Shown here in pieces: positions 1-8,769 of a stretch of 64,000 nt of DNA. The DNA is taken from assembly GCF_017497975.1 (NCBI RefSeq), contig NZ_JAGDEL010000009.1, forward strand, positions 62,001 to 126,000, read 5' to 3'. Every line of letters begins with the position of its first letter. Position 1 is the first letter of the stretch. The notes beneath the pieces are model-generated. The model was not told the DNA's origin, made no database searches, and was given only the letters and a program-made list of their open reading frames with translations. Source of the DNA: Metabacillus bambusae (GTDB lineage Bacteria; Bacillota; Bacilli; Bacillales; Bacillaceae). The position numbers and the translations under genes are program-made.

Positions 1-1
1 T

Positions 2-907
2 AACATTTATTTAGGAATGTTAATTTGGCCAATGTTTGCTGTTGGTGAGCTTATCAATATCCTTCAGCGTGGAAATGCTTCACTAGATCGAGTAAATGAA
101 ATCCTTACTTATGAAGCAGACGTGAAGGATCACGACAATCCTGATGAAGTAACTGTAGCAGAGTCGATTGTATTTTCAAATGTTACATTTCGTTACCCAA
201 CCTCAACAAATGACAACTTAAAAAACGTTTCGTTACATGTGAAAAGAGGCGAAACAATCGGAGTTGTTGGCAAAACAGGTAGTGGAAAGACTACTTTGTT
301 AAAACAGCTGTTACGGGAGTATCCATTGGGGACTGGACAATTAAAAGTATCAGGTATACCGCTAGAAGCTATTGCGATTGACAGCGTCCATTCCTGGGTT
401 GGGTATGTACCACAAGAGCAAATTCTTTTTTCACGAACGATCAGAGAAAATCTTCAGTTTGGAAAAGAAGAAGTGAGTGAAAAGGAAATTGATAATGCGC
501 TACACTTAGCTGCCTTTAATAATGATCTAGCTATTTTACCAAAAGGGTTAGATACACTTGTTGGTGAGAAGGGTGTTGCATTATCAGGTGGTCAGAAGCA
601 GCGGATTTCAATTGCAAGGGCATTAATTAAAGATCCAGAAATTTTATTACTTGATGATGCTATGTCTGCTGTGGATGGAAAAACTGAGGCGAAGATTATT
701 GAGAATATTCGTAAGGAAAGAGCTGGAAAAACAACATTTATTACAGCACATCGGCTATCAGCTGTTCAGCATGCTGATTGGATTGTTGTAATGGATGAAG
801 GGGAAATTGTGGAGGAAGGAACACACGAAAAGCTCCTAAAAGAGGGAAAATGGTATAAAGAGCAATTTGATCGGCAGCAGTCTGATTCCTATGGAGAGGT
901 GAGTTAA
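2..907 (+). CDS. bmrC: ABC multidrug exporter half, BmrC/YheI-like (5' end outside window)
   Basis: This is the C-terminal 301 residues of an ABC exporter subunit. The reading frame is open to the left edge, so the start and most of the membrane domain are missing. A short remnant of the last membrane helices is followed by a complete nucleotide-binding domain: Walker A GKTGSGKTT, signature LSGGQKQR, Walker B ILLLDDA and an H-loop TAHR. The residue after the Walker B aspartate is Asp instead of the catalytic Glu, the degenerate site known for the BmrC half of BmrCD heterodimers. Only 0 bases separate its stop from the start of the next gene, which encodes the partner. Known BmrCD exports drugs across the membrane using ATP. 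The call as the BmrC half rests on the degenerate Walker B and on gene order. Confidence 0.88.
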   Translation, partial: NIYLGMLIWPMFAVGELINILQRGNASLDRVNEILTYEADVKDHDNPDEVTVAESIVFSNVTFRYPTSTNDNLKNVSLHVKRGETIGVVGKTGSGKTTLLKQLLREYPLGTGQLKVSGIPLEAIAIDSVHSWVGYVPQEQILFSRTIRENLQFGKEEVSEKEIDNALHLAAFNNDLAILPKGLDTLVGEKGVALSGGQKQRISIARALIKDPEILLLDDAMSAVDGKTEAKIIENIRKERAGKTTFITAHRLSAVQHADWIVVMDEGEIVEEGTHEKLLKEGKWYKEQFDRQQSDSYGEVS

Positions 908-2941
908 ATGAAACAAAAAACAACTGGAAGACGCCTCCTTCATTACGCACTTCTCTACAAAAAAACTATTATAGTAGCTCTTGCGATGCTAACATTTGCT
1001 GTTGCAGCTGAGCTTACAGGGCCCTTCCTTGCAAAAAAGATGATTGATGACCACATGATAGGGATTGAAAGCCCTTGGGTTGAAGTGACAAATAAGGATG
1101 ATCAAGCTGTTCTGTATAACGAGCATTATTTCAAACGAAGTTCGGATGTTACAGAAGAAAACTCTTTGGGGGATGCCGAGATACAAATTGTCCAAGTAGG
1201 ACGTTCCTTTTATGTAACCAAGGAGCATCTCCCTTTTGACGGCGAGAGATCAATTAGTGGCGACATGCTAACAATATCAAATGGTTCTGACGAAGTAAGT
1301 TATGAAATAGATAAATTAAACCAACAGGAGTTATTTGCATTTTATCAACCTGAAATCAAACCAATTATTCTCCTGCTTAGTTTTTATGTTGGTTTGCTTT
1401 TTATTGCAGCATTTTTCCAATATGGAAAATCACTCATGCTTCAAAAAGCAGCTAATCGTATTATCCAAAAAATGAGAACCGATGTGTTTGAGCATATACA
1501 AAGAGTTCCAATCAACTATTTCGATAATCGACCAGCTGGAAAAATTGTTTCACGTGTAACAAATGATACTGAAGCAATTAGAGAGCTATATGTAAAAGTT
1601 CTAGCGACCTTTTTTACAAGTGGTATCTATATGACAGGTATCTTTGTGGCATTGTTTTTCCTTGATCAAAAGCTTGCGTTGATTACACTGCTCTTGGTTC
1701 CAATCATAATAATTTGGACGTTGCTATATCGAAAGATTGCCTCAAAGTATAATCATTTAATCCGAACAAGGGTAAGTGACATTAATGGGATCATTAATGA
1801 ATCCATACAAGGAATGCCAATTATTCGTGCATTTCGACGTAAGGAACAAACAATGAAGGAATTTGAGACGTTAAACGAGGAACACTTTATTTATCAAAAT
1901 AAGTTACTTAGCTTAAATTCAATGACCTCTCATAACTTAGTTAATGTCCTTCGTAATGTAACGTTTGTTGTGTTAATTTGGTATTTTGGCGGGCAATCGA
2001 TAAGTGCAGCTGGAATCGTATCAATTGGAATGCTTTATGCATTTGTTGACTACCTTAACCGTTTGTTCCAGCCGGTAACTGATATTGTGAATCAGCTTGC
2101 ACAGTTAGAACAAGCACGAGTTGCATCTGAACGAGTTTTTGAGCTTCTAGATGAAAAAGGTGAGGCTGTAAATGAGGATGAATTACCAAGGTATGAGGGG
2201 AATGTTAAATTTCATCATGTTTCGTTTTCCTATGATGGAGAAAATGATGTCTTAAAAGATATCTCTTTTGAAGCAAAAAAGGGAGAGACTGTCGCATTAG
2301 TAGGTCATACTGGATCAGGAAAGAGCTCGATTATCAATCTTCTATTCCGTTATTATGACATTGATCGAGGGAGTATTACGATTGACGAAATGGATACCAG
2401 TAAGCTTCCTCGTCAACAGCTTAGAAAGCATATGGGAATCGTTCTGCAGGATCCGTTTTTGTTTACTGGGACAATAGAAACGAATGTGAGTCTAGAGAAT
2501 CCAGCAATTACAAAGGAAAAAGTTAAAAAGGCTCTACAGGATGTAGGAGCAGATCGATTTATTGAAAAGCTTCCAAACCAATATGAGGAACCCGTTCTTG
2601 AAAAAGGTAGCACATTATCGGCTGGTGAGCGGCAGCTAATCTCCTTTGCCAGTGCATTGGCGTATGATCCAGCGATTCTAATTTTAGATGAGGCAACCGC
2701 TAATATTGATACTGAGACTGAAGCAATGATTCAAAAAGCATTAAATATTGTGAAGGAAGGTAGAACAACATTCATCATTGCTCATCGCCTTTCAACGATT
2801 CGTAATGCGGACCAAATTCTTGTACTGGACCACGGGGAAATTGTCGAGAGTGGCAGCCATAAAGAGTTACTCGGCCAAAAGGGAAAGTACTTCCAAATGT
2901 ACCAGCTTCAGCAAGGGAAAGAAGTTTCAAGGGTAGGCTAG
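908..2941 (+). CDS. bmrD: ABC multidrug exporter half, BmrD/YheH-like
   Basis: 677 residues, close to the 673 of B. subtilis YheH. An N-terminal transmembrane domain of about six helices carries an extra extracytoplasmic insert at about residues 50-150, between helices 1 and 2, which is typical of BmrD. The C-terminal ATPase has Walker A GHTGSGKSS, a non-canonical signature LSAGERQ and Walker B LILDEA with the catalytic Glu at residue 595. It complements the degenerate site of the preceding subunit, so the pair should form one competent and one degenerate ATP site. The start ATG immediately follows the upstream stop, with GGAGAGGTGAG as ribosome binding site. In B. subtilis this operon is drug-induced through a leader peptide upstream; that part is outside the window. 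Confidence 0.92.
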   Translation: MKQKTTGRRLLHYALLYKKTIIVALAMLTFAVAAELTGPFLAKKMIDDHMIGIESPWVEVTNKDDQAVLYNEHYFKRSSDVTEENSLGDAEIQIVQVGRSFYVTKEHLPFDGERSISGDMLTISNGSDEVSYEIDKLNQQELFAFYQPEIKPIILLLSFYVGLLFIAAFFQYGKSLMLQKAANRIIQKMRTDVFEHIQRVPINYFDNRPAGKIVSRVTNDTEAIRELYVKVLATFFTSGIYMTGIFVALFFLDQKLALITLLLVPIIIIWTLLYRKIASKYNHLIRTRVSDINGIINESIQGMPIIRAFRRKEQTMKEFETLNEEHFIYQNKLLSLNSMTSHNLVNVLRNVTFVVLIWYFGGQSISAAGIVSIGMLYAFVDYLNRLFQPVTDIVNQLAQLEQARVASERVFELLDEKGEAVNEDELPRYEGNVKFHHVSFSYDGENDVLKDISFEAKKGETVALVGHTGSGKSSIINLLFRYYDIDRGSITIDEMDTSKLPRQQLRKHMGIVLQDPFLFTGTIETNVSLENPAITKEKVKKALQDVGADRFIEKLPNQYEEPVLEKGSTLSAGERQLISFASALAYDPAILILDEATANIDTETEAMIQKALNIVKEGRTTFIIAHRLSTIRNADQILVLDHGEIVESGSHKELLGQKGKYFQMYQLQQGKEVSRVG

Positions 2942-2952
2942 ATAATTGGAAA

Positions 2953-3041
2953 GACTCTTTTCTAAGAGATTGTTGCTTTTAAAACGAAATCAACCACACC
3001 GCACTACTTGGTAAATAGCATCAAAGTTTGCGGAAACAGCC
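2953..3041. mobile_element. 89-bp MITE-like element with 8-bp target duplication
   Basis: The 8-mer ATTGGAAA occurs at 2945-2952 and again at 3042-3049, directly bordering this segment. The ends are imperfect inverted repeats: GACTCTTTTC on the left against GGCTGTTTCC on the complement of the right end. The two terminal parts match the complement of the outer parts of the 220-bp element at 56958-57177 (shared TCTAAGAGATTGTT and AAATCAACCACACCGCA), but the GC-rich core is missing. It has no coding capacity, so I read it as an internally deleted non-autonomous copy. Confidence 0.75.
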
Positions 3042-3127
3042 ATTGGAAAATAGTAAATTAGGGTGAAGACAATGTTTACCTTCTACTAGACTCGGGAATA
3101 TCAATAATAAAGAAGTAGGAGGTAACT

Positions 3128-3238
3128 ATGAAAAGACTAATGAAAAAAATCATGAAATGGGCCCCTATCATTTATCCGATTGCAAAAAAGGTAATAAATA
3201 AGCGTAAAGCGAAAAAAGTTAGGACATCTACTTATTAG
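3128..3238 (+). CDS. 36-residue basic peptide, unknown function
   Basis: A short reading frame beginning ATGAAAAGACTAATG, preceded by a near-perfect ribosome binding site (GTAGGAGGTAACT) and followed 14 bases later by a strong terminator. The peptide is strongly basic, with Lys/Arg clusters at both ends around a short apolar stretch (WAPIIYPIAKKV). It has no cysteine and no signal-peptide layout. It could be an amphipathic membrane-associated peptide, a secreted cationic peptide or a small regulator. The strong SD and its own terminator make translation likely. I do not recognise a family. Confidence 0.6.
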   Translation: MKRLMKKIMKWAPIIYPIAKKVINKRKAKKVRTSTY

Positions 3239-3251
3239 ATGAATAAGTGTA

Positions 3252-3292
3252 GAAGCAGGCTATTAGTTTTTAACTGATAGCCTGCTTTTTTA
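3252..3292 (+). terminator. Intrinsic terminator after the small basic peptide gene
   Basis: AAGCAGGCTATTAG pairs with CTGATAGCCTGCTT across a short loop, and the second arm runs straight into a T-tract. Confidence 0.9.
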
Positions 3293-3452
3293 TCGCTTAG
3301 GAAATTATAAAATTCTTGTACTGTGGATAAGCGCACGACATCCAGCTCCAGCGCCTAGCCCCTCGAGGTCATAAGCTAATTTAGAATTGAAGGCAAAGAA
3401 CGCCTTCTATTCTTATTTGCCTTAGGCTGATCAAGGCGCTTTCGCTTTTGTT
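3293..3452. repeat. Dispersed repeat family B, copy 1
   Basis: It begins around GAAATTATAAAATTCTTG, passes through CTGTGGATAAGCGCACGAC and ATCCAGCTCCAGCGC, and ends at AAGGCGCTTTCGCTTTT. The middle contains a hairpin, AGAATTGAAGGC against GCCTTCTATTCT. The same ordered blocks recur inverted at 22211-22375 and partially at 29105-29255, 38275-38430 and 45887-45955. It carries no reading frame. Confidence 0.85.
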
Positions 3453-3484
3453 CTGGAGAAATAGCTTTTAAAGAAGTTATATGT

Positions 3485-3532
3485 TGTTAGCGCTTGCAAG
3501 GTGTATTTATCATGATATTATAAAGATATAAT
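3485..3532 (+). promoter_or_regulatory. cre-like box and -10 element upstream of the sensor kinase gene
   Basis: TGTTAGCGCTTGCA at 3485-3498 resembles the CcpA consensus TGWAANCGNTNWCA with two deviations. A TATAAT lies at 3527-3532, 29 bases before the chosen start. The -35 candidate TATTTA at 3504-3509 is poor, which would suit an activated promoter. Carbon catabolite control is an inference. Confidence 0.45.
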
Positions 3533-3560
3533 ACTAGAAATAGAGACAAGGATGCTACTA

Positions 3561-5300
3561 ATGAAAATAAACAGAAAGATTTCAAACCTTTTGGAACAGA
3601 TTACATTAAAAAAAAGAATCGTGTTTATTTTTGCTGTTGGTACACTAATTCCTTTTGTCTGTACAGCACTCATTTCATATAATGCCATGTCTTCAATACT
3701 GAGCAGTAAACTAGATTCTGGAGTGCGAAGCAATTTGAAAAATGTTCAACAGTCAATTGAAAGTACAATCGACAACTTGAACCATGTTTCACAGCAACTT
3801 GTCATCCCCGGGAGTGTAGGGGGTTATTTGGACACATATTTACACACGGAACAACCATATGAACGTGCAAAATATTATCAGGATATCAAGACGAAATTGA
3901 ATGAAATTACCTTCACTAACCCTGGAATAGGTTTAACGATGTATTATTCTGATGAAGAAAATAGGTACTTATTTAATACCTCTGGTGTGAAAAATGACTT
4001 TACAATTAGTCGATTACCCTTACTAGTTAATCATTTTAGAATCGCAAACTTTGGTCCACATATTAGTAATGAACTCCATAGTAATAGATATGTATTTTCT
4101 GTATTAAGAAAGGTTGGCTTGCCAGAAAGGGATGATATCTATATTTATATTGAATCAGATTTAAAACTTACACAAAATATATTACAAAGAGAGCAAACTG
4201 GAGAGCAGGATTATTACCTGATTTTAGATAATAATGGGAGGATCGTATATAGTCAAGTTGATAACCTCTTTCAGAAAAACACCTATTTTGAAGGTGGGAA
4301 ATCTAGCAAAGGTTTGCTCAACCAATATTACTGGTTTAAAGAGACGAGTGATCAAGGGTGGAGCATTATTTCATTAATACCAGTGGCAAAATACAATGAA
4401 GAGAAAAACCAATGGGTTGTGCAAATGATATACTTATCCATAATTTTTGGAGTGCTAAGTCTCAGCATTGCTTGGTTGCTGTGGAAAATGGTGTATAAGC
4501 CTTTGCAGAAATTTGATAAAGAAATCAATTGGATGATGCAGAGTGATTTTCAATCCGAGACCTTTCGTACACGTATTCCGGAATTTGACTATTTGCTCAG
4601 TCAATTTCGCAAGATGAAAAATCAAATTTCAGATCTATTTAAGGAAGTAGAACAAAAAGAAAAGCGAAGAGCTGATCTTGAGGTAGAGAAACTATTATAT
4701 CAAATCAATCCCCACTTTCTTATGAACACATTGGACACCGCTAACTGGCTTGCTGTAATGAATGATCAAAAGGATATCAGTCGGCTTGTTACATCTCTCA
4801 ATAGGCTGCTGTATTATAATTTAGGAAAGGCGGGACAAACCTCTACAATTGTAGAAGAGATCGAAACATTAAAGCAATATTTGGCTATCCAGAAATTCCG
4901 TTATGACTTTGATTTTGAAGTCCGTATTCATACTGATGATGTAATTTTGAATTATCCGGTGCCTCGATTTATCCTTCAACCGCTTGTAGAGAATGCAATT
5001 TACCATGGGCTGAGTGATGAAGGCTACATTTATGTAGAAGTGAGGAACGATAACCATAAAATACAAATAGAAGTTAATGATAATGGTGCGGGGATCTCAG
5101 AGGAAGATATAGAGAAATTATTAAACCAAAATCAAACGAAACAGCAGAAGGATGGCATGGGAATTGGATTGAATTATGTAAAGAGAATGTTAGAAAATCA
5201 TTATGAAGGAAAAGCGAAATTAGAGATTAAAAGTCTAGTAGGTAAGGGAACGAGTGTTTTTCTGACTCTACCAATTTTGGAGGTGGAAGCTCGTGATTAA
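3561..5300 (+). CDS. YesM-type sensor histidine kinase
   Basis: 579 residues. A membrane helix at about residues 15-40 and a second at about 288-310 flank an extracytoplasmic sensor domain; a HAMP-like linker, a His_kinase (PF06580) domain and a HATPase domain follow. The phospho-acceptor is His385 in INPHFLMNTL; the N-box is LQPLVENAIYHG and the G-box region contains DNGAGIS and GMGIGL. I chose ATG 3561 because AAGGA lies 8 bases before it; an ATG at 3552 overlaps that site. It overlaps the response regulator gene by 8 bases. Such YesM/YesN pairs usually sense oligosaccharides and activate the adjacent transporter operon, and the genes from 6.9 kb on fit that role. The ligand is not known. 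Confidence 0.9.
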   Translation: MKINRKISNLLEQITLKKRIVFIFAVGTLIPFVCTALISYNAMSSILSSKLDSGVRSNLKNVQQSIESTIDNLNHVSQQLVIPGSVGGYLDTYLHTEQPYERAKYYQDIKTKLNEITFTNPGIGLTMYYSDEENRYLFNTSGVKNDFTISRLPLLVNHFRIANFGPHISNELHSNRYVFSVLRKVGLPERDDIYIYIESDLKLTQNILQREQTGEQDYYLILDNNGRIVYSQVDNLFQKNTYFEGGKSSKGLLNQYYWFKETSDQGWSIISLIPVAKYNEEKNQWVVQMIYLSIIFGVLSLSIAWLLWKMVYKPLQKFDKEINWMMQSDFQSETFRTRIPEFDYLLSQFRKMKNQISDLFKEVEQKEKRRADLEVEKLLYQINPHFLMNTLDTANWLAVMNDQKDISRLVTSLNRLLYYNLGKAGQTSTIVEEIETLKQYLAIQKFRYDFDFEVRIHTDDVILNYPVPRFILQPLVENAIYHGLSDEGYIYVEVRNDNHKIQIEVNDNGAGISEEDIEKLLNQNQTKQQKDGMGIGLNYVKRMLENHYEGKAKLEIKSLVGKGTSVFLTLPILEVEARD

Positions 5301-6705
5301 GGTGCTTATCGTCGATGATGATAAATTAGTTAGGAAAGGCCTCGCTTCGACAATGCCGTGGCAGGATTATGATATGAAAGTGGTAGGAGAAGCAAAAAAT
5401 GGAGAAAAGGCACTAGAATTCATGGAGTCGAATGAGATCGATTTGCTATTTACTGATTTAGCAATGCCTGTGATGTCAGGCTTAGAATTAATGAGGAGTG
5501 TCCGTGAGCTTCACCCCAGTGTTTCAATTGTAGTATTAACAATGCACCAAGATTTTGAATATATTCAAGATGCCTTACGGTTAGGGGCAATTGATTATAT
5601 TGCTAAAGTTCAAATGGAAATGGAAAGTTTTGAAGAGGTTTTGGCTAGAGTTCAAAAGCGAATGTTGGATGCAAAGGGCAAAAATGACCGACATTTTATG
5701 GGGGAGGATTCTTCTGAGGTATTGGAAATCGATGAAGGCTATGCTTTGATTTCCACTGTTGAAACCGATGTTATGAAAAGAATCATAGAGGAAAAGGGTG
5801 ATCTAGACTATCATCCAGAGTTGATTGATGAGGGGGTCTGGCTCTGGCTACCTACAAGTGAGAAGGACTGCAAACACATATTAGATAAGATATTAATTTA
5901 TGATCAAAAAGATAATTGTGATTGCAGAATCATTATACTGAATGGGCTTACTGGGAAAAATAAAAATGAAATCCAAAAACTTTTGATTGAATATAAAGAA
6001 AATCGCTTCTTCTATGATTATCATCCAGAGAAAAAAAGGATCTACCTGTTTGTACAAGATCTAGAAAGTAATACTTCTCTCATTGACGAGGAAAAGATTA
6101 CACAGCTAAAGGAACAATGGTTGACTCTAACTTGGGTACAACAGACCTCCGAGTTTGAAAAGCTATTGAATGAAATGAAAGGATTACATTTGCCGAAAAC
6201 AAGATTAGTAAATCTCTTGTATTTTTTAATCAATGAATGGATCCGGATTTATAACCATGTCATTTCGAAGTTAGAGCTACCGGTTGGAATGAATAGTTGG
6301 TATGATGTTGAAAATTGGTTTTACTCGATCAGAGATATATTAAACGAATCAATGGGAAACAATCTATTTTCTAGTGATGTTCAAAAGAGTATTATGAGAG
6401 CAGTTCGATTCATACATGAAGAATTGGCATGTCCAGTTCATGCTTCAGATATAGCAAAAAGGGTCAATATGAGCCGAAGTTATTTTAGCCAATGCTTTAA
6501 AGATTTGGTAGGTATGACATTTAATGAATATGTACGTCACGTAAGGGTTGAAAAAGCGAAAGACTATTTAGTGCATACTAATAAAACGGTAACATGGATT
6601 GCTGAGAATACAGGCTATGCGGATGACAAGTATTTCAGTCGTATTTTTCGTAAAAAAACAGGAAGTTTACCTAGCGAGTACCGTAAAATGAATCAAAAAG
6701 GGTGA
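5293..6705 (+). CDS. YesN-type response regulator with AraC DNA-binding domain
   Basis: 470 residues starting at GTG with GGAGGTGG upstream, overlapping the kinase gene. The receiver domain spans residues 1-125 with acidic residues DDD at 8-10, phosphorylation site Asp55 (LFTDLAMPV) and Lys105. A long linker of about 240 residues leads to two AraC-type helix-turn-helix motifs at about residues 370-465 (HASDIAKRVNMSRSYFSQCF and VTWIAENTGYADDKYFSRIF). It probably activates the transporter and glycosidase genes directly downstream in response to the kinase. Confidence 0.9.
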   Translation: MIKVLIVDDDKLVRKGLASTMPWQDYDMKVVGEAKNGEKALEFMESNEIDLLFTDLAMPVMSGLELMRSVRELHPSVSIVVLTMHQDFEYIQDALRLGAIDYIAKVQMEMESFEEVLARVQKRMLDAKGKNDRHFMGEDSSEVLEIDEGYALISTVETDVMKRIIEEKGDLDYHPELIDEGVWLWLPTSEKDCKHILDKILIYDQKDNCDCRIIILNGLTGKNKNEIQKLLIEYKENRFFYDYHPEKKRIYLFVQDLESNTSLIDEEKITQLKEQWLTLTWVQQTSEFEKLLNEMKGLHLPKTRLVNLLYFLINEWIRIYNHVISKLELPVGMNSWYDVENWFYSIRDILNESMGNNLFSSDVQKSIMRAVRFIHEELACPVHASDIAKRVNMSRSYFSQCFKDLVGMTFNEYVRHVRVEKAKDYLVHTNKTVTWIAENTGYADDKYFSRIFRKKTGSLPSEYRKMNQKG

Positions 6706-6808
6706 GATATGTCCTTTATTAGGGTGAGATATGTTTGATTATTTTAAATGAGTAGAATAAAAGAAAGTTTTGAGCAAGATAATTGGTCATTACTCTCCCT
6801 AAACTGGC

Positions 6809-6850
6809 AACCGCTTTCTAACTTGGAAGCGGTTACATTTATGTTATAGT
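6809..6850 (+). promoter_or_regulatory. Inverted repeat, cre box and promoter before the first sugar-binding lipoprotein
   Basis: AACCGCTTTC at 6809-6818 pairs with GGAAGCGGTT at 6825-6834. The right arm lies within TGGAAGCGGTTACA (6824-6837), which fits the cre consensus with one mismatch. A TATAGT at 6845-6850 is a -10 candidate with TTGGAA at 6823-6828 as -35 (16-base spacer), so the cre overlaps the -35. This arrangement would allow CcpA repression plus binding of a second, dyad-recognising protein. Confidence 0.6.
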
Positions 6851-6894
6851 ACATTTGTAGATTAAAAGATTACAGTAAAAAAGGGGGAAATAGT

Positions 6895-8595
6895 ATGCGT
6901 AGAAATAAACAAGCTTGGATGGTTTTACTTGCGATTCTGTTACTTTTCGTTACCGCATGTTCGAATGGTGGTTCTTCATCTGAGGAAACGAGTCAAACGA
7001 ATAAAACGAATTCTGAAAATCCACCTGACCCATTTGGTAAATACGAGGAAACGGTGACGATAAGAGTTGGCCAAGAGGTTGATCCAAGTGATACGAGTTT
7101 ACCTTCAGGTGATACACCATTGGATAATCAATATACTCGAAGCGTAAAAGAAAATTTGAATATTAATGTAGAACATCATTTTACTGCATCACCTTCCAAT
7201 TACGATCAAAAAGTCAGTTTGGCCATTGCCAGTAACGATTTGCCAGATGCGATGATAGTCGGACCTGTGGAATTAAGACAAATGTATGAGGCTGGGCAAC
7301 TTGCGGACTTGACAGAGATTTACGAGCAGTATGCTTCTCCTGCTATCAAAAGAATTCTTGAAAGTACGAACGGCCTTGCAAAAGAAAGTGTTACATTTGA
7401 TGGGAAAATGATGGCAATCCCGAGTGTGCAGCTACAGGCAGATGGGGTTCACTTATTGTGGATTCGTCAAGATTGGTTGGACAAATTAGGATTAGAGCCA
7501 CCGAAAACAGTTGAGGACTTGGAGAAGGTGGCAAAGGCTTTTGCTGAGCAAGACCCAGATGGTAACGGGAAAGCAGATACAATAGGTCTTTCAGGGCCAG
7601 ATACAAATAATAAATTGTATGCTAATTTTCTGGAGTCGACAAACAACCTATATGGGTTTGATGGAATCTTTTCTGCATACAATGCCAATCCTGGCTACTG
7701 GGTAGAGGGGGAAGATGGTAATCCTGTATATGGCTCCACCTTACCAGAAACAAAAGAAGCACTGGCTAAATTAAGAGATATGTATGCTAAAGGATTAATA
7801 GATCAGGAAATGGGAGTACGTGAAGATTCCGGTGAATCTGTTATTAGTGGAAATTCTGGGATGTTCTTTGCTCCTTGGTGGATGCCTTATGGACCAATAA
7901 CAGATGCGGTCAATACGAATCCAGAAGCGAATTGGCAAGCATATGCTCTACCACTTGATGCAGATGGAAAATATAGTCCGCACATGAGTACTCCTTCAAG
8001 CCGCTTTGTGGTAGTACGTAAGGATTATGAACATCCTGAAGCAGCTATGAAAATGTTAAATAACTTATTAGCAAATGAAGCCACATTTGATCCTAGTAAA
8101 GGTGGCCCGGGCTTTTATCCATTGAGACTCGTTTTTGCCCCTTCTGATGAAACTGAATATAGTGTTAAGGCACTTAGGGAAGTGTTGGCGGGTACGAAAA
8201 CAGCTGAAGACTTCAAAGATAAACCAGAATATAAATTATTAGTAACAGACGCAGAAAATATTAAAAAGGTCAAATTGGAGCCTTACGACAAGTTGGGTAT
8301 CCAGTACTGGGATCCAAAGGCTGATTTAGGTGCATGGACTCGTTCCTATGCGCTGATGGTTGGTGGAACACCACTTGTAGATCAAGAAATTAACGGGGTT
8401 TACAGCCAAATCTATGGACAAACAAAAACGATGGAAAGTAGATGGGTAAACCTTAAAAAGATGGAGGATGAAGTTTTCCTAAAAATTATTATGGGCGCTG
8501 CACCGCTTGATGATTTCGATAAATTTGTTAAAGATTGGAAAAAACAAGGCGGAGATAAAATAACAGATGAAGTAGCAGAAGTAGTGAATAATTAA
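6895..8595 (+). CDS. Sugar ABC transporter solute-binding lipoprotein (LplA/YtcQ type)
   Basis: 566 residues with a lipoprotein signal peptide: basic MRRNK, an apolar core and lipobox VTAC at about residues 19-22. The mature part starts with a Ser/Glu/Thr-rich linker. It has the length and features of family 1 extracellular solute-binding proteins of the large LplA/YtcQ group, including a calcium-site-like stretch DPDGNGKADT at about residue 222. The two permeases follow but are separated by a 174-base gap holding a small inverted-repeat element. It should capture an oligosaccharide outside the membrane and hand it to the permeases; the alpha-xylosidase and GH2 enzyme downstream suggest a xylose- or uronate-bearing oligosaccharide, which is inference. 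Confidence 0.88.
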   Translation: MRRNKQAWMVLLAILLLFVTACSNGGSSSEETSQTNKTNSENPPDPFGKYEETVTIRVGQEVDPSDTSLPSGDTPLDNQYTRSVKENLNINVEHHFTASPSNYDQKVSLAIASNDLPDAMIVGPVELRQMYEAGQLADLTEIYEQYASPAIKRILESTNGLAKESVTFDGKMMAIPSVQLQADGVHLLWIRQDWLDKLGLEPPKTVEDLEKVAKAFAEQDPDGNGKADTIGLSGPDTNNKLYANFLESTNNLYGFDGIFSAYNANPGYWVEGEDGNPVYGSTLPETKEALAKLRDMYAKGLIDQEMGVREDSGESVISGNSGMFFAPWWMPYGPITDAVNTNPEANWQAYALPLDADGKYSPHMSTPSSRFVVVRKDYEHPEAAMKMLNNLLANEATFDPSKGGPGFYPLRLVFAPSDETEYSVKALREVLAGTKTAEDFKDKPEYKLLVTDAENIKKVKLEPYDKLGIQYWDPKADLGAWTRSYALMVGGTPLVDQEINGVYSQIYGQTKTMESRWVNLKKMEDEVFLKIIMGAAPLDDFDKFVKDWKKQGGDKITDEVAEVVNN

Positions 8596-8607
8596 ATTTC
8601 CTAGTCG

Positions 8608-8724
8608 GGCTGTCTCAAAAACTAAGGGCCAGATCCCTCAAAGCCAATAGGTAGGATTTTTTCACTAAAGGGAAAGTTCATGATATTGGTGTTTGTTGGA
8701 GGGGTTAGCCCTTTTGAGTCAGCC
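8608..8724. repeat. Small element with GGCTGACTCAAAA-type inverted ends
   Basis: The left end GGCTGTCTCAAAAACTAAGG and the complement of the right end GGCTGACTCAAAAGGGCTAA are near-identical inverted repeats. It has no coding capacity, and I see no target duplication. It lies between the lipoprotein and permease genes, and its right arm runs into TTTTTC, so the folded transcript could also act as an attenuator giving more binding protein than permease. Confidence 0.55.
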
Positions 8725-8769
8725 TTTTTCTATTAATCTATTAAAGAGAAGTCAGGAGGGAAACGGGCT

